This document shows, piece by piece, positions 62,801 to 64,000 of a stretch of DNA of 64,000 bases. Position 1 is the first letter of the stretch. Each line of letters opens with the position of its first letter. The stretch comes from Beroe forskalii. Lineage: Eukaryota > Ctenophora > Nuda > Beroida > Beroidae. The stretch lies in contig WFMF01000078.1 of assembly GCA_011033025.1 (NCBI GenBank), positions 1-64,000 of the forward strand, read 5' to 3'. The notes under the pieces are model-generated. The model saw only the letters and a program-made list of their open reading frames with translations, was not told the DNA's origin and did no database searches. Made by a program: the position numbers and the translations under genes.

Positions 62801-63731
62801 GTGCTTCATTAAATCAAGAACATTGGATGATGACCTCAGCTACCAGAAACCACTGCTTCAGCTGTATTTTCCGCCCCTTTTTCATTTTTGTACTGGCAGA
62901 ACCCCACGTTCCTAGCTTCCTTCTGTCCGCTTCAAGGAAACGCCTTCAAACCAGGCTCATATTATGCGTCGTGGCTACTTTTCATACAGATTACACCTTT
63001 TCCCTAACTAGGCGCTGACACTGTGATATTCGTGGAGCACGACTGGAACCCCAGCAAGGATCTTCAAGCTATGGACAGGGCCCACAGGATAGGACAGAAA
63101 CGTGTTGTCAACGTCTACAGGTATTCAAAGCAGCTGGCAAAATTTCAAATCCGCCGTATTTTTGCACGTATTTTTTCGCGTTTTAAATAAAATCTTTCGA
63201 ATCTTTTCGTTTTCGTTGTAAGTCACGTATTTTGTAGTCTAAAATTTGTATTATTTCAGCAAATGTATGTCATATTTTTCGAAGATTTTTGCACGTATTT
63301 TTTCAACCCAGGCTGATAACGAAAGACACTCTGGAGGAACGGATAATGGGTCTCCAGAAGTTCAAGATGAACATTGCTAACACAGTCATTTCCACGGTAG
63401 TTTAAATTTACATCAACCTAATTTGCATCATTTACGAACCTCATTGACTTTTTATAAGTGTTGAGAAAGTGGGTTTTCGCTTCTCTTATTTTATTTTTTA
63501 CAACCTTGTTCTTTCCTCAAATTCCCCCAGGCCCCAATTTTTTGCAAAATACCAAATATATTCAATAATTTCTCTTCAAAGCCTTATTTTTTATGCTCAT
63601 TATTTGTAACTCGCTCTACTACACTCAGGAAAACGCATCACTCCAACAAATGGGTAACTCTGGGTTACTCGATATGTTCAATAACGGAGATAAGAGCAGA
63701 GATAAGGATGACAAGAAAACAGATAAGAAAG
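50809..63731 (+). CDS. BTAF1: BTAF1/Mot1, second HEAT block and Swi2/Snf2 ATPase; 3' end outside window
   Basis: Exons: 50809-50982, 51182-51286, 51850-52050, 52220-52310, 52558-52695, 52879-53101 plus 54236-54408 (one exon split by an insertion), 54787-54914, 55782-55880, 56699-56797, 57012-57141, 57458-57580, 62479-62592, 63012-63120, 63312-63396 and 63629-63731. The ATPase motor drives TBP removal. Seen: Walker A in [22 protein letters not shown], motif [71 protein letters not shown], and motif [19 protein letters not shown]. Two one-base frame breaks remain: exon 52220-52310 has one base too many (near 52268), and 54236-54408 is one short, best placed in the A run 54279-54283, where one more A restores the HVIKN context of the human protein. 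The final ~40 residues lie beyond 64000. Confidence 0.92.
51390..51510. repeat. Degenerate ~20-bp repeats
   Basis: Phrases of the type gtgatttgtaatgtgggat recur about six times with heavy divergence in the intron after the exon 51182-51286. Confidence 0.55.
51672..51787. mobile_element. 116-bp MITE-like element
   Basis: Ends agtgagaaatgggtgtt and aacacccatttcccact are inverted repeats with one mismatch. The interior contains further gggtgat/atcaccc pairing. It ends 62 bp before the exon at 51850. Confidence 0.65.
52410..52600. repeat. Degenerate copies of the ATPase exon acceptor
   Basis: The functional acceptor and exon start (cttccag|gaaggagtgaattggctatgg at 52558) has two diverged upstream relatives: caatccaggaaggagggatt near 52420, and cttcaggaagtgaactggct near 52482, which reproduces more of the exon start. 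Confidence 0.75.
53104..54224. mobile_element. 1.1-kb insertion inside a BTAF1 ATPase exon
   Basis: The 13-mer CTTCTTTGCTGGT occurs at 53091-53103 and 54225-54237, exactly where the coding sequence for [19 protein letters not shown] is interrupted. Removing the insert and one copy of the 13-mer restores continuity. No AG precedes the resumption point, so it is not a normal intron, although the left junction reads as an excellent donor (g|gtatgt). The insert has a TATA-like agtatataacag near 53872 and a segment near 54074-54116 (cagtacg...caatcaaccgtg) also found at 1270-1312, so it belongs to a repeat family. Class uncertain. Confidence 0.7.
57581..60662. other. BTAF1 intron, upstream part
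   Basis: A 3-kb stretch of intron before the exon-edge array. No gene recognised. It contains an (ACG)8 microsatellite at 60001-60027. Short minus-strand frames show no family features. Confidence 0.5.
60001..60027. repeat. (ACG)n microsatellite
   Basis: About eight uninterrupted acg triplets, which on the minus strand create the poly-valine run of a spurious frame. Confidence 0.9.
60757..61567. mobile_element. Helitron-like element, copy 1 (811 bp)
   Basis: Begins TCTTATATATAATTT after a host A and ends with the hairpin GCAGGCCCAACGGGCCTGC overlapping a terminal CTAG. A 5' TC, a 3' GC-rich hairpin with CTRR, and A/T insertion are the Helitron hallmarks. It has no Rep/helicase gene, so it is non-autonomous. 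Part of the interior is open for ~65 codons without recognisable content. Confidence 0.75.
61568..62373. mobile_element. Helitron-like element, copy 2 (806 bp), head-to-tail
   Basis: Starts TC immediately after the CTAG of copy 1, with no intervening base, and ends in the same hairpin plus CTAG, followed by a host T. It is closely similar to copy 1 along its length with scattered substitutions and small indels. The junction is what rolling-circle replication past the terminator would give. Confidence 0.75.
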
Positions 63732-64000
63732 GTAATTACACAATCTTTTCTCAATGTTACACTCTTTTAATCGTTTTTTATTAAATTTCATTTTCTATCT
63801 CGTCTGATAAATGTAATTGAGCTTATCAATCTTATTAATTTGCGTGTGACTTTCTTGAAATCTTTGTACACTGATTTTCTTACTTTTTTTTCAGTCATTG
63901 TTCGTTCAAACTTACATTTAATTGATTTGTAAAAAAAACTTCCTTCGAAGTACCAACTTGATCCTTTGCCGAGAATGTGCCGCATTCTGGCAGGGGACTT

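Overview
The window is nuclear DNA from an invertebrate animal. It is AT-rich, has GT-AG introns and is dense in small repeats and non-autonomous transposons. All recognisable genes lie on the + strand. Protein similarity to human orthologues is judged from remembered family features, not from a database search. The phylum cannot be named from the sequence.

Layout. 1-6900 is repeat DNA: a ~0.5 kb inverted repeat flanking 2.4 kb, two perfect hairpins and a dispersed 14-bp motif. 6952-8486 is a 4-exon monoglyceride-lipase-like hydrolase. 9623-12227 is tyrosyl-DNA phosphodiesterase 1 (5 exons) with an N-terminal PBZ zinc finger. 12860-16782 is a 7-exon seven-transmembrane receptor of the cAMP-receptor/GPR157 type. 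17849-27990 is SMPD4 (neutral sphingomyelinase 3, 13 exons), which hosts two intronless same-strand genes in introns: an ELP6-like Elongator subunit (18468-19103) and an unrecognised, frame-broken gene (25559-26768). 28421-29185 is a 27-bp satellite. 30394-32076 is an uninterrupted REXO5-like DEDDh exonuclease. From 33967 to the window end lies BTAF1/Mot1, the TBP-removing Swi2/Snf2 ATPase, in ~30 exons; its last exon(s) lie outside.

Exon joins were checked by codon phase, which closes across most of the models. It fails by exactly one base in three places: TDP1 near 11328, BTAF1 near 52268 and BTAF1 near 54280. Two of these sit in homopolymers. Together with a noisy stretch at 41.7-44.2 kb this suggests incompletely polished long-read sequence, although real lesions are not excluded. 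BTAF1 also carries a 1.1-kb insertion with a 13-bp target duplication inside an ATPase exon.

The most unusual recurring feature is duplication of exon edges: short segments spanning a splice site plus some tens of coding bases are repeated next to the functional copy in at least seven places. One such array, beside a BTAF1 helicase exon, has been invaded by two head-to-tail Helitron-like elements. The genes share no obvious pathway; they are a co-directional set of housekeeping, DNA-repair, lipid and RNA genes plus one receptor.
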